Assembly: GCA_036172665.1 (NCBI GenBank)
Contig: CM069872.1
Location: 37,248,101 to 37,312,100, forward strand
From: Prosopocoilus inquinatus
Taxonomy: Eukaryota; Arthropoda; Insecta; Coleoptera; Lucanidae
Length of the DNA stretch: 64,000 bases
Reading direction: 5' to 3'
Shown here: in pieces, positions 9,717-21,403 of the stretch
How positions within the stretch are numbered: the first letter of the stretch is position 1
Layout: the number at the start of each line of letters is the position of its first letter
Position numbers and translations under genes: made by a program
Notes under the pieces: model-generated
What the model was told of the DNA's origin: nothing
What the model saw: only the letters and a program-made list of their open reading frames with translations
Database searches by the model: none

Positions 9717-9862
9717 GCGTCCACTAGGGCGGTCGGTCGGAGCGGTGCGGCGCGGCGCCAAAACGAAATACATGTAAATCGTAGACACTATTCCGCGTCT
9801 TGCTCCCGCCCTAACGGACGCGTCTCAAATGATGTACATGCATTTCATTTGGGAGCCGCGCC
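9717..9862. mobile_element. GC-rich MITE-like block with interleaved inverted repeats
   Basis: GCGTCCACTAGGGCGG (9717-9732) pairs with CCGCCCTAACGGACGC (9807-9822), 14 of 16. A second pair joins about 9750-9776 with 9833-9862. The two stems interleave rather than nest. The block is far more GC-rich than its surroundings. A GCGTCC...GGGCGG end would suit a hAT-like MITE, but no target duplication was identified. Confidence 0.5.
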
Positions 9863-10689
9863 TTTTTATATCAGCTCTAAAATTAACTTTGAAGTTACAT
9901 TGAATTGGGATAATGTTCTTTTGATTGTCTTTATGCCCTTATAACAAAAAAATTTGACTCATTCACTCCATTCTTCTGATCTAATCTGTGGATTAAAGGG
10001 ATATGTATGTGAGTACATATACTACCATCTATTTGACATTTTCTGTCCTTCCCGCATCACTCCTGTTCCCACCGTCCCAAGTTTGTGGGCTGAATCCTTT
10101 AAAGAATTTTTTTGTTCTTATCAACAAATTTGCAATGACTATTTTTTTACATCGTTTTAATTAAATTTAAAATATCTGAGTTTTACTGTACGTCGGCAGC
10201 TGCTTCAGGCTAAACAGTAAATTATTTAGAAACAGTGAAATACAGATAGTTCAAATCTTTTTAAAGGCTGTCCGAACAATGATTATTGCAAATTTATATT
10301 CAATAATTCACAGTATTTATAAAGAAATAGTAAGTAATAGTTCCAGCACGGCACCTCCACCATTTTCTCCATAATTCTTGATTGAATGTAACTCTTCAGT
10401 TATAAATTCGTGAGTGTCAACCTGATGATTCACAGTATTTTGAAGTATTGTTTTCCTTTCTCTTTTTGTTGTCGCTATCTGTTAGTAGAATATGATTCGC
10501 TGCGCAGCTTCCCACCGTTATCGTTTTTGATCAAATAAACTATTGGGACGTATACGGCCAATACCTGTGCTGATTTTTCAATTTAAAAGATAAAAATCAA
10601 CCAACATGTTACCGCAGAATGCAATGAGCGTCGCTGTAATTTCTAATTTCGCAGATTTGCACCGTATTCAAACGCGTTCAGGACGTTAT
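9863..10689. other. AT-rich spacer
   Basis: No supported gene or repeat. A 68-codon plus-strand frame at 9954-10160 has no recognisable feature. Confidence 0.5.
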
Positions 10690-10743
10690 CGGGTTTAAAA
10701 AAAAAAATACGGATCGGACCGTGCAAGTGAGCCGGCAGAAGAT

Positions 10744-10881
10744 TAACGAGCCCTTGCTTCCGCAAATGATATCGTCAGCTTCACGTGGATTTCAGGCCAA
10801 ACCGGATACATCATCAAGGCCAACCCGACCACCGAAACTGCTGATGCTACGCCCGTGATAAGGCACCCCGACTATATTTAG
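10744..10881 (+). other. Possible exon or pseudogene fragment, unidentified
   Basis: A frame of about 42 codons ending at the TAG at 10879-10881 lies in a GC-richer patch. It contains the strings SFTWISGQTGYIIK and TPVIRHPDYI. The spacing of a hydrophobic-x-x-RHPDY motif recalls the region before the catalytic Asp of S1 serine proteases, but no catalytic residue is present. Candidate splice acceptors (…GTCAG, …TTTCAG) fall inside it. It may be a relic exon or chance. Confidence 0.2.
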
Positions 10882-13800
10882 TTTTAGAGAAGGCAAGAAC
10901 GATTCACTTAGGTTGTTAAGAATCGCGAAGAAAAAATTAATTCTCCTGGGATGAAATTTAATTAAAACAATTTATTGTCGTGGATATTTCAATTTGAACT
11001 CGGCGGGAGGCTTTTAATTTCGCCTGCGAATTTTTTCCGTCGGCCTACGCATTACTTTGTTCGGGAGGGGAACGAATAAAGTTCAACCGCGTGAAAATTT
11101 GTTCAAATGTAGGCGTTTCCACAAGAAGCACTTGCTGTTTTTATACATCATTTTCTTCGTTGTGGAAACTCTCGCAAAAAAATTAATTGAAAAGTGAAAG
11201 ATTTTGTAAAATCGCGAACAATGCTTAGGAGAATGAATGTGTATTGCGAAAAACTGTTTGGGTGTTGAAAGGTTCTTGCATCCTAAAATTTAAGAGGGAT
11301 TACTCGCCCAATAAAATCCACATTACACAGCTTGTTAGGGGTCGTAACCTCCCATTAGGAACCAAAGCCGGCGCTTTATTATCTGGCCGCGACTTTATGA
11401 CCTACTTTTACGTCATATTATAAAATAATATTTAACTGGCGCACTTAAAGGTTCTCAGGGAATAGCGCAAACAGTCGTAAAAGTGAAATTGAAGTAAATA
11501 AAATAAAGAACCGAGGGGTTTTGATTAGACTGCTGATAGTATTGGTTTTCAAATTCAGAAGTTATATGGGAAAACCTGACATTATATTTTTAAGTATATC
11601 AAAGCTTAATATAAATATGTACATCAAATTGTGACGTAAGGAAATATATTATTGCACTTAACTAAACGAAGAACGCGAAATGGAAAGTACCCCTACTTTT
11701 TTAAAGCCCAATTCACACAGTACCTCATCAATTTTAAATAAAAAATGTTTGTAAGTTGACACCATCAATTTTATACTTAATTTGTAATCATTAGGATTTC
11801 TTATTCAATATTGCTGCTCCTTCTATTCGTTATTGTATTCTTTCCAGTATTTCATCTTCTTGTGACCATTTTATTTTTAATTTTTGTTTCTTCTTCAAAT
11901 CATTATGAACATAAACCACAATTAATTATTGTAATTACTAATAACTCCAATTGAATCTCATAGTAAAATTTTAAAAGAAGGCCCTGTTTATTTAAAATTA
12001 TTCAATTAGTTGATTCTTCCTGAAAGCAAAGTTTATCTATTCAAAATCACTTACAATGTGTTCTTCACCAAATATGTAATGTAGGGAAAGTTTTTTGAGC
12101 ACATCGGAAATTCAATTTTATAATGAAATTGAACAATTAACTAATTGCACTTATTACATATTACAATTATGAATAATTAGTGTTGCGCTCAACTTCCTGT
12201 ATGCAGCTGACTTGTTAGTGTTGTTACTGATTAGCGTGTGCACAGCATAACTCAAGACTCCTGTTTAAGTGCTGTAAGTGGTCTGTCTAATAAATTAAAC
12301 TATCCATAACAGCCCAGAGTTGAATCGGGATGATGTTACTGAAACATTGCTTTCATGTTTTAATGCACAAGTTTAAGGCGACTTGCACGTGATTTCAAGT
12401 TGAACGTGGACGTCTACGAATTTAGTTTGAAGTCAGAGGTCAGCACGTTCCAGCCGCTGGTAGTGGCTGACGATGTGGGAGATGATTGGATCACTTTTAT
12501 GAGTTCCCCGGGGATAAATAACACATTTTCCGACCAGAAAACACAAGCCGAGCGGGAAATGGCTCTACTGAGTAGCCGGATCACTCTATGTGCACTTAGC
12601 ATGGAAATTTAGGTCTCGTGCAAAGCAGCATTGTACACGATCTTAACTTTTTAATGCCAGCATCTTAATCCCGCTGAAAACAGACGACGAAACCCAGCAA
12701 GAGTCGAATAAATAAAATTTATAGTTCGTGTCCTGAGTAAATTACAATAAAGTCCCGCGAAATGAGAATAAACTATGAATAATCATGGCCGTGCTCGAGT
12801 TTCGCTTTAACAAGGAGTAGTGTTGATTTATCCGGGCCGACCTGGGGATTTTTAATTAGTCCGGAGCTAATTTCGTGCAGACATCACCCGGTTTTATTAT
12901 TTAATAAAGAACTTCTTCGTTACCGGTTACGCTCGGCTAATAAAATTTTTGCCGGGGTAAAAGCATCAATGCTGAAACTGGAAAGCACGCCCTTCAACTC
13001 AACGGCATAAACAATTCATTAAGGAGATTTATTATTTCAGAGAGCGGGAAAAATATCCAAACTCACTTAATTAATCCGAAAAATTTAATTTATTGCAACA
13101 CAACAACAAGAAAATTGAAACCGCCGCGAGTAGTTTTATTTTAAAACGGAGGAGCGCGGCGGCGCTTGAATTTTTTCCATTTCTTCCAGGCTTGGAAAAT
13201 AATTTCTTAAAAAAGCGTCTCGCAATCATCCTTTTCGATAAATAAAAGGAAGCCCTAAATATTCATAAAATGTCAAAAAAGCGCCACCCTATTCGAAGCT
13301 ATTATAAGATATTGGACTCGGGCTACGAGAGCCCCTCATTCATAATCCGAGCCGTGCTTGTACTCGCTCCGTTACTCGCTCCTAATTGGACCGTTTGGGG
13401 TTGTTGGGGTTAACAAGATAACACTTCAGGTTTTCTTCTTACGGAATTTATGTCAGGTATCAATTTGTTTGTAATGGCTTTAAAGTTATGCTTAGTCTGT
13501 TTTGCATATAACGTCAGATTTTCCTCTGATTTATCCGAAGTTACCTTAAAATTATAACACCCACAAAGTGCAAATTCCCTTGCATTCTTGCATTATTACA
13601 TTATTCAGCATAGTGCGTGTTTATTCAGCGCGTATTGTAATATTTGATTTTATTGCGCCCGTAGCGGTCCAAACTGATATTATTATGAATTGTTATGTGC
13701 TTGTGAAGCACACGCGATCGACACATAATTTAATTTAATTATGAAATGGAAACTGCATATTATTTTGAAATATCTTTTTTCTGTGAATCATTAACGAAAG

Positions 13801-14010
13801 TAATTAAATTTTATGAACTCTTTTTTTTAAATATAATATAAGTTAATGTCAACAGGTTGTTTGAACTGAAATATAATCTAAATCGTAATTTACTAATACT
13901 TAGGTCATGTTTTCATTGCGCACTTATATTTTGGTTAATTTGGGAAAAATGCCTGGGAAAATCTGCTGCGCCTTTACGCTTTTATTCCGAAAACTATCTC
14001 AGATTTGTTA
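10882..14010. other. Mostly unassigned; one unexplained short frame
   Basis: Apart from a moderately GC-rich open frame of 70 codons at 12400-12612 (plus), I see nothing coding. That frame contains PLVVADDVGDDWITFMSS and matches no family I know. A 62-codon minus frame overlaps it, so it may simply be a GC-rich stretch with few stops. No tandem repeat or TIR element was recognised. Confidence 0.4.
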
Positions 14011-14035
14011 ATCTCCGCCCACAATAACTTGATAT

Positions 14036-14080
14036 CCGTAGATACGTATTTCGCCAACTAAGCTGCCATCTTCAGTACTC
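14036..14080 (-). ncRNA. Decayed hammerhead ribozyme
   Basis: Minus strand: CTGAAGA at 14069-14075, GAAA at 14049-14052, TACGTA then TC after it, and helix I GTA/TAC. Helix II has decayed (GGCAGC against GTTGGC, where the sister element has GCTGCC). Probably inactive. Confidence 0.7.
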
Positions 14081-14400
14081 TGCCAACTTAAAAGCACTTA
14101 AAAATATCTAAAAACAACCTAATCATTCTAATAAAATCATAAAAATATAAAAACTAACATCAATCTAATAATCCTAAAAGATGATATGTCTAAATGTAAG
14201 CAAATAAAAATTAATATGTAAATATCTAAAATTAATCGTTAGTAAAACCTTACAAATAAGAGCTAACCAAATAACAAGGAAATACGGAAATAAATAAATA
14301 AAGACCCGAAAGAAGTTCTTATTTTAACGAATAAATAAGTATAAATTCCCTGTTATTTGATACCTAAAAATCTTAAAAAATAAAATAAAATATATATATA

Positions 14401-15473
14401 CTGGGTGTCCCGCGTCATGTGCTCACCCTTCTAGAATCTTTATTTATTAATCGATTAACCTGAATTTTGGAAACGATAAACTAAACAAAAGATGGAATTT
14501 TTCGACATACTGATAGTCGTCATAGGACTTCCGGTTTCGCCGGGAGTGATATCAACTTTCTTATTTTAAATAGAACACCCTATATATTTTTACATATTTA
14601 AAATCTACGGAGCATTACGAGTCCGAATACGTATAAATTATTAATTTTCGTTTCCATGACAACGAAAAAAGAACTTTTTTTTTCAATCTAGAAAGCTATG
14701 AATCGCATTTTTTCGATCTAATGCGATCAAGTGTTTCGAGAAAATCACTCCTTTGATGGTATTTTGATTTTTAACATTTTTACAGTATTTGAAATTTTCA
14801 TTAGCTCTTAACTCATTTTTTTTCGATAGAACCTCATAGGTTTCTTAGCTTAGTTCAACAGAACATTTTTTTCTGAGTACGCTGATACCAAATACGTCAT
14901 ATTTTCTTTGAAAAGAATTGAAAATAGAGCATGTCTTATTCAAACTTTACACTCAAATGACTTTCAAAGAAAATATGACGTATTTGGTATCAGCGTACTC
15001 AGAAAAAAATGTTCTGTTAAACTAAGCTAGGAAACATATGAGGTTCTATCGAAAAAAATGAGTTAAGAGCTAATGAAAATTTCAAATACTGTAAAAATGT
15101 TAAAAATCAAAATACCATCAAAGGAGCGATTTTCTCGAAACACTTGATCGCATTATATCGAAAAAATGCGATTCATAGCTTTCTAGATTGAAAAATAAAA
15201 AAGTTTTTTTTCGTTGTCATGGAATCGAAAATTAACAATTTATACGTATTCGGACTCGTAATGCTCCGTAGATTTTAGATATGTAAAAATATATGGGGTG
15301 TTCCATTTAAAATAAGTAAGTTGATGTCACTTCCGGCGAAACCGGAAGTCCTATGACGACTGTCAGTATGTCGGAAAATTACATTTTTTGTTTAGTTTAT
15401 TTTCTCTAAAATTCAGGTTAATCGATTAATAAATAAAGATTCTAAGGGTGAGCACACGGCGCGGGACACCCGG
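14401..15473. mobile_element. 1073-bp near-perfect palindromic transposon (foldback), TA target
   Basis: Left arm 14401-14913 and right arm 14962-15473 are inverted copies with few mismatches, separated by 48 nt. Ends read CTGGGTGTCCCGCG and its complement. TA flanks both sides (14399-14400 and 15474-15475). No open frame is conserved. TA targeting and the GGGTGTCC end suggest a non-autonomous Tc1/mariner-like element. Confidence 0.85.
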
Positions 15474-15670
15474 TATATTATGTATAAATCGTCAAATAAA
15501 AAACAACCTACAGATGAGAGCAAATCACACGCACACACCACAAGTTAAGAGCATTCTAGGAAAATTTTTATCTCGGAAAATCCTCTCCTTATCAAATATC
15601 CAGTGCAAATAAAATTATTGTGGGCGGAGATTAATTTCAATTATTTCTTAAACCACAGTCTCCTTTATTT

Positions 15671-16090
15671 TAGTCAAAGCAGCTTATTGAATCGATTAGA
15701 AAAAGAGCAAGCTCGGTTGCCAATATGATTATGTATATCTGCGGAAAATTTAGAATAAAAGAAAATGTTCCTCCAAATGAAAAAAAAAATAGTAAAGACA
15801 AAGGAAAATAGAGACGTTGATGGTTGACAGATGTTGAAAATCTCTATTGTGTACAAATAATTTGGGTTTACGAACTTTAGTTTAGTTGCAGGTTATGTAG
15901 ATTTTGCATCTGTAAACTTTGTAATAATAATAATAATAAATTTATTTTCATTATGTTCATGCGTTGTACATACATTTGACTCGTCAAGAAAAGGAATTCG
16001 AATTTTTGCATATCTAAACGCCTACTGAATAACAGCCTTTTAGAGCGAAATAGACCTTCAAATTTAGTTTGAAACATTTAAAGGGCAATA
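15671..16090. other. AT-rich spacer with a short (TAA) run
   Basis: A TAA/ATA simple repeat lies at about 15920-15940. Two short minus-strand frames are unsupported. Confidence 0.5.
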
Positions 16091-16178
16091 GGCGCTATTC
16101 TGTATCGAGTACGTTAAATTTAAAGGTCTGTTGCTATGGTAACAACCTATTATAAAGCTTTTTGACTGGTTATCATAG

Positions 16179-16525
16179 CAATCAAAAACGATTTGCACAA
16201 AAATTTTTCTAAAATCTTTCATTATGCTTTGACAGCAAGCATGGCCGCCTTGCATGGGGGACTCATTAGGAGCAAATCCCGCTTCAATTTGTCTATCCTA
16301 CTGCAATGTTAGGTCAAAAAGCGATAGTAAGATGTCGCTATTTTATATGTTCATCATTCTTACATCGCAATTGGGAATAAATTGGGCAAGTCGTTTTTGG
16401 TCTGCAGTGGGAATGTCGAGCTACGTTTCTGCTGAAGAAGCCCCAAGCAGGGCTGAAACAGCTGTCCAGAGGCTGCTCGAGGTTCTCACTGCAATCAAAA
16501 ACGATTTGCACAAAAATTTTTCTAA
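16179..16525 (+). mobile_element. Retrozyme copy of 1.1 units inside a MITE
   Basis: About 35 bp starting GCAATCAAAAACGATTTGCA occur at both ends (16179-16213 and 16491-16525), so the insert is one 312-bp unit plus an overlap. This is what reverse transcription slightly more than once around a 312-nt circle would give. It ends at the same 3' position as the other copies. The hammerhead is at 16426-16472. A 93-codon frame runs through it. Confidence 0.85.
16426..16472 (+). ncRNA. Hammerhead ribozyme in the nested copy
   Basis: TTTCTG/CAGAGG helix I, CTGAAGA, AGCCC/GGGCT helix II, GAAAC and GTC are all intact. Confidence 0.9.
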
Positions 16526-16563
16526 CAAAATTTAAGTTACTCGATACAGAATAGCCCCTAATA

Positions 16564-16653
16564 GGGCCTGTTCTGTATCCATAAAGCTTTTCGATTGGTT
16601 TGTATCATAGCAACTGTCCGTTAAATTTAACGTAATCGAGACAGAACAGGCCC
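16564..16653. mobile_element. 90-bp MITE, TA target
   Basis: GGGCCTGTTCTGTATC at the left pairs with GAGACAGAACAGGCCC at the right. TA flanks both sides. The internal sequence (AAGCTTTTCGATTGGTTTG) matches the MITE halves around 16140 and 16710 and shows what the interrupted MITE looked like. Confidence 0.75.
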
Positions 16654-16658
16654 TATTA

Positions 16659-16751
16659 GGGGCTATCCTGTATCGAGTACGTTAAATTTAACCGACTGTT
16701 GCTATGGTACAAACCAATCGAAAAGCTTTATGGTTGGTTGTTACCAGCCCC
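16659..16751. mobile_element. 93-bp MITE of the same family
   Basis: It starts GGGGCTATCCTGTATCGAGT, ends AGCCCC and is flanked by TA. The right inverted repeat is weak. It directly follows the previous copy. Confidence 0.65.
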
Positions 16752-16780
16752 TATTATGTCATAATTTACATCAATTGAAG

Positions 16781-17029
16781 CTAGTTTACTAAATGTAAAG
16801 TTTTGTGCCGATATCTTCCGGGTTTGGTTTCCACTTGTAACGTGGACAAGAAGGGAACCTCTAACTCCTTGCTGCCCCTTGTGTTGTATAAGTGTACATC
16901 GGATCTTTTCTTCAGCATTTCAATTGTCTCTTTACATGCACTAAAGTAGCGTACATAAAGAGAGAAGGTCAACTTTTGTAATAACCTAAATAGTGGTCTA
17001 CAAGATTCGTTTGACCTTGCTCCTGTCAT
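16781..17029 (-). pseudogene. Non-LTR retrotransposon ORF2 C-terminal fragment
   Basis: The 82-codon minus-strand frame reads SCRPLFRLLQKLTFSLY and then RSDVHLYNTRGSKELEVP. This resembles the region after the reverse transcriptase of CR1/jockey-group LINEs, where a PLF..L..L...LY segment precedes an H.YNTR motif. The rest of the element is missing, so it is a truncated relic. Family from motif memory only. Confidence 0.6.
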
Positions 17030-17373
17030 ACAACGAATGTTTCTTTAGTTTAATACATCTATAGTGACGGTAGGGTTTTATTTTACGCATAATGTAGATT
17101 GCGAAGTTAATGTTTGGTAGTAGATACTCCACATGTGTTGATCAAATTAGTTTTTGGTCAATATACAAACTGAGGTCATTCATGAAAAAGGACTTGCAAG
17201 TCGTTACCGACGATGCAAATTGCAAATCCCTTGCAATGCAGTGACGTTGTCATAGTAACTACACGGCCAAAACAGTTTTTGCGCGGTTTTTGCAAATCAA
17301 ATTGAAGGGGAAGAGCTAAATGTAATGGAGTATCAACGTTAATAGGTTTGGAAAGTCTTGTTCTTTGATTTGA

Positions 17374-17443
17374 TGCCATTTACCTCGATAATTTGCTCTC
17401 GATTATGGTGCCGTTTACCTCGATAATTTGCTCTCGATTATGT
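17374..17443. repeat. Tandem duplication, 2 x 35 bp
   Basis: TTTACCTCGATAATTTGCTC and the following CTCGATTATG occur twice at a 35-bp spacing with two substitutions. A recent slippage or unequal-exchange duplication. Confidence 0.85.
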
Positions 17444-17747
17444 ACGTAGCAGCAGTAAATCGGTCTGTTTACATGATACTAAAACTAACAGTTTTATTTT
17501 TCATGGTAACATTTTTACTGTTGCAAAAAGTACCAAATACACTCCATAAAATTCGTACTTGATTTATTAATAAGGGAGAAGAGCATCTATGTTTTAATAT
17601 GACTATTTTATTTCGCAAGGTATGGTGATTTCTCCTAAATATGGTTAGGTTCAGGTTTCAATGAAACGATCGGTATGTTCTAAACTATTTAGTTAATGGA
17701 CTACAAAAAGTCAATTTTCTGATTTTTCTTCAATGTTTAATATAATA

Positions 17748-18626
17748 CCGTCCATCCTCTCTAAACCGAACCAATAATTGCACTGGTTCATTCGGATTTT
17801 CGAAATGTTCGGATTATCGAACAAAATACACAAAATATAAATTGCAATGCAAACTGAACTCACAGTCAGTACAGCTTTGGCTTCCTAGGACAGCGGTACC
17901 GTAATATATCAGCCGTCACATGACCGTAAACGACGTCTTGCAGCGTTGAAAAATGACGTCAAATGACGTACATTGACGTAAAGTAATTAAAAAAGAAAAC
18001 CAATCATCTGTATTTATTTTACGTATTTTATAATAGTCCAACTTGATTTGACATTACTAACATATTTGGAAAATGAAAATTCATCAAAAAAAAAGGGTTT
18101 CAAACACTTAAAATATGCTTTTACGTTTTCTTACGGATTGTGATGTTTCTAGCAAACCCGTGCAGTTGCTCACCTGATATAAACCAATTTTTTTTTAAAT
18201 AAATCAGTTCAGACTACAAAAAAAATGTTCGTCTGGAGATCTTTAAGCTTGAACATTTGTCCCTCTTTCTCCCTAATTTCTAAATTGATTAAATTTATCC
18301 GAATATTTTAAATAATAGGAGTAACAAAAATTTATTCAAATTTGCTTACTTGAACATTTTATTTTTATGACGTCATTCATCTCCAATTTACGGCCGCTGC
18401 TTTATGCTACCGCTATCCCACGAATCCGATTCTTAGCGGTCAACATTCTAACGTATAGTATAAATGAACTTGCGCATTTTTTACTAAAGAAAATGGGAAT
18501 TTTCAGCAGGGATCACTTCGCTGTTCTGACTAAGGAGGCGTTGTTCAGATTATGACTTCGAATTTCCCCTGTTCGAATTACTGGAGGTTAGGATTAGGGC
18601 ATGTTCGGATTATAGAGGTCTTACTG
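17748..18626. mobile_element. pogo/Tigger-like non-autonomous element
   Basis: The right end reads GTTCGGATTATAGAGGTCTT then ACTG, followed by TA. The left end (CCGTCCATCCTCTCTAAACC) is a worn inverted copy after TA. The last 130 bp match the left end of the element at 49792-51617 in inverse orientation, so both belong to one family. No transposase was recognised; the 62-codon frame at 18367-18555 spans part of the shared region and is not convincing. Confidence 0.7.
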
Positions 18627-20070
18627 TACAATGACATCAGTATTTAACACAATACGGTGGGAACACAAGCTTCAATCAGGAAACAAAACATATTTAATTG
18701 ACATTATGTATTCTCTTTAATCTCTAATACAGTGACATCAAAAATAAATTCAACTGAAGCGCGACGCGACGTGACTATTTTGAATAAGGTTGTTTCCTTA
18801 GAAGAAGCAGAGCTGAGAAAAGTGAGGTCACTGTTTCAAATTGGCTTATATTTTTCATTGACGTTCGCTCCCTGAAGTGATTATCAACCACTTTTGTATA
18901 TTTTGCAGGTCTAAATCATTTCTGGCAGTCAGGCAACGGAACATCTAAGTCAATCCTATTTTTACTGACAGTGATTGTCCATGTCGTCTAATTTTGCTGT
19001 ATATGTTAAGAAACGTCGATTATATGGTTAATTTTAAGGGGCCCGTAAACACATTTGTTTTAATTTTATTAAAAAAGAAACAAACTTTTCTTGTTATTCC
19101 TTAATTACACCAGCGAGGAACTTTTTACATGAGCAGGTTTCCCTTATAAAGAGGCAAAATTTGTTGTGCCTCTTATATAAAAAAGAAAATTGTAAAGAAT
19201 TTTTCTACAGTTAAGGTTAAAATTTCAATTAATTTATTTTTGTTTCGTTTAATAAATGGCGAAATTGCGAAGCACTGAAAAATATCTATTCACAGCAGAT
19301 TGGTTTACAGTAGATTCATGGAAACCGAAATTACTATTTAAATTCGTTCCATTTCTTATACGTTTTTTTTTTAACTGACAAAATGATTTCTGAACGCGAG
19401 GAAGCTTTAAAGCAACGATAAGCAACCCTCGGCAAGCGAAAATTCTTATCCAGTCTACGAGATCTAAATCAAAACAATTTTTTTTGTAAATATAATTAAT
19501 ATTAAAGAATTTGTTTACTTTAGTGACAAAGAAATGGTATTCATTCCAGCCTCTTATTTACAAAACGTACATCCCTACTTCAAATCTAGTTCTATCGCGG
19601 AAAAAGTGACTTAAGTTGTTCAATTGCATTTAACAATCTGTTCAATGTATGAAGGTGATGGTGATTTTTAATTAATTTATTTTAATTTTTTTATGAAAAC
19701 GGTTTCTTTTTATTGAAGACGTTATTTCTAGGTACACGTAGTCATGGTGACATAAACAGACAATCTCCTTTTCTACAAGGCTGTAATATTTTACAGGTCT
19801 TTCTTACCAGTCCGTAAAATATTACAGGTCTCTTCCCGTAGTTTATCCTTTACTTGGTTACCATAAACAACAAAATTAACCTGTAAAATGTCATTTACTA
19901 AGAAGGTAAAAATAAAAAATTATTGACTTACACACACATCTGACAATGATGTATTAATAATTATCTTGTGTATTCAAAAATTCCAAGATTCGCTCGTATC
20001 TCGCCTGTGGCTTCAACATCAAGATCAGCTCCATTTCGCTTTGGTACTGGTGTCGAATGAGCTACAGTTT
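18627..20070. other. AT-rich spacer
   Basis: No gene seen. A short palindromic stretch around 19781-19836 repeats AATATTTTACAGGTCT-like sequence in both orientations. Confidence 0.5.
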
Positions 20071-20285
20071 AAAGCAAAAAATAGTAGACAAAAAACAGTT
20101 TCCTGTAATTAGTCTTCCTCAAAATGGTATTGAGTAAAGACGAATTAATAAATTTTACCAAAGGCCTAAGGTAAATCTGAAATTCCTCAATTTTTTCAAA
20201 TGTTTTCCGTAAAGTCAGTCTTAACTGATACCATTTTGAGAAAAAATAATTGCAGGAGACTGTTTCGTCCACTATTTTTTGCTTT
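20071..20285. mobile_element. 215-bp foldback MITE
   Basis: Arms of about 60 bp: AAAGCAAAAAATAGTAGACA and on to AAAATGGTAT at the left, with the complement ending ATTTTTTGCTTT at the right. The loop has no features. The two overlapping short frames are translations of the two arms. Confidence 0.7.
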
Positions 20286-21272
20286 CGACAGTAAGTCCTT
20301 CAATTGCCCCCGAATAATGTCGATCATCTCCGTTCCTATCTTGTGTAATTGTGACACGTTTATTTTGATGATTCACAGTTCTCTTAACCAAAATAAACAA
20401 AGAATTAAACAAACACATTCTAGATTAATATTTGACGCAAAATTCAATACAATTACCAGTTTTTAGAATTTAAGATCCTCTAAAAACATCAAAAAATTAT
20501 GTATAAACAAATCCCTGAAACTTTTACGACACCCTGTATAACAAAAATTTTATTCATTTAATTACTCGTTTTGATACGTTAATAATTTCTTCAGTATTCT
20601 GTCATATTAAGTCATTTTTACAGTCTTAAAAATCAATTAATAATTTCCGACCCTACGTTATATAACAAAAAATTCTTATTTTGGCCTATTTTACTTGCCC
20701 TAGAAATTTGGCAAACGAATTTTTCAACATCCTGTCAATGAATTATAACCAGTTTGGAAACCCAAAAAAAGCTTGGCGCTTTGTTTTCAGGAATTTGTAA
20801 ATCTTGAGCCTGTTTCACATTATCACATAAAATGATACAAGAAAAAGGTATAACAAGTTTTAGAATAGTGTAAAACACTAAAACAAATTATGGTGCCATA
20901 AAAGTGTATGGAAACAGATTTATTTGAGTCCGTTGGTCCGTTAGTTTAAATATGGATCAGATTCTCAAGATTTTAATACTTCTCGTCGCATTTATTTTAA
21001 GCATCGCTGTACACTTTGGCAAAAATAATGTTTCGGCGGTGTAAACTCATTCTAAATCTGAAGTTTATACACGTCACTCAAATTACTTTAAATCCTGTTA
21101 TGAATTTGTCAAATTTGACAATGACATCAAAATTATAGCTGAGGGATTGATTTACACCTTACAAAATTACAAATTTTTGACATCGATGTTAATCCTCAAT
21201 GTGCCAGTTTTCAAGGGCCGCAACTGTACTATTTTCTCGTAACATAAATCAGTATAGTATAAAATAGCCTTT
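20286..21272. other. AT-rich spacer with a lone transposon end
   Basis: ACGACACCCTGTATAAC near 20528 resembles the terminal motif of Tc1/mariner-like elements, but no partner end was found. Nothing else is supported. Confidence 0.4.
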
Positions 21273-21403
21273 AAGGGTGGTATTATAAAATCTAGTTGAC
21301 TGAAGGTTGAACTCAACCTTTGGTTAAGGCTATACTTTTAACATTGTTCAACCGAAAGTTGACTATAATATTTGGTCAACTAGGCTTTATAAAACCGAGC
21401 CTT
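21273..21403. mobile_element. 131-bp MITE
   Basis: AAGGGTGGTATTATAAAATC with CTAGTTGAC at the left pairs with GTCAACTAGGCTTTATAAAA and CCGAGCCTT at the right. Internally it carries the perfect palindrome AGGTTGAACTCAACCT. No target duplication assigned. Confidence 0.65.

Larger units (their letters stand above)
14011..15670 (-). mobile_element. Non-autonomous PLE-like hammerhead element, interrupted by a palindromic transposon
   Basis: The left end (CTCCGCCCACAATAA at about 14016) and right arm (TTATTGTGGGCGGAG near 15617) are inverted copies. The right arm is followed by the tail TTTCAATTATTTCTTAAACC. The same arms and tail occur in the mini-element at 24702-24932. A decayed hammerhead lies in the left arm. 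The 1.07-kb element at 14401-15473 is inserted in the middle. No coding sequence and no clear target duplication were found. Confidence 0.65.
16091..16558. mobile_element. MITE carrying a nested retrozyme copy
   Basis: The ends GGCGCTATTCTGTATCGAGT (left) and the complement of GGGGCTATTCTGTATCGAGT (right) are inverted repeats with TA on both sides (16089-16090, 16559-16560). The MITE body is interrupted at 16179-16525 by a 312-bp retrozyme unit. Without the insert it would resemble the 90-bp copies just downstream. Confidence 0.75.
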
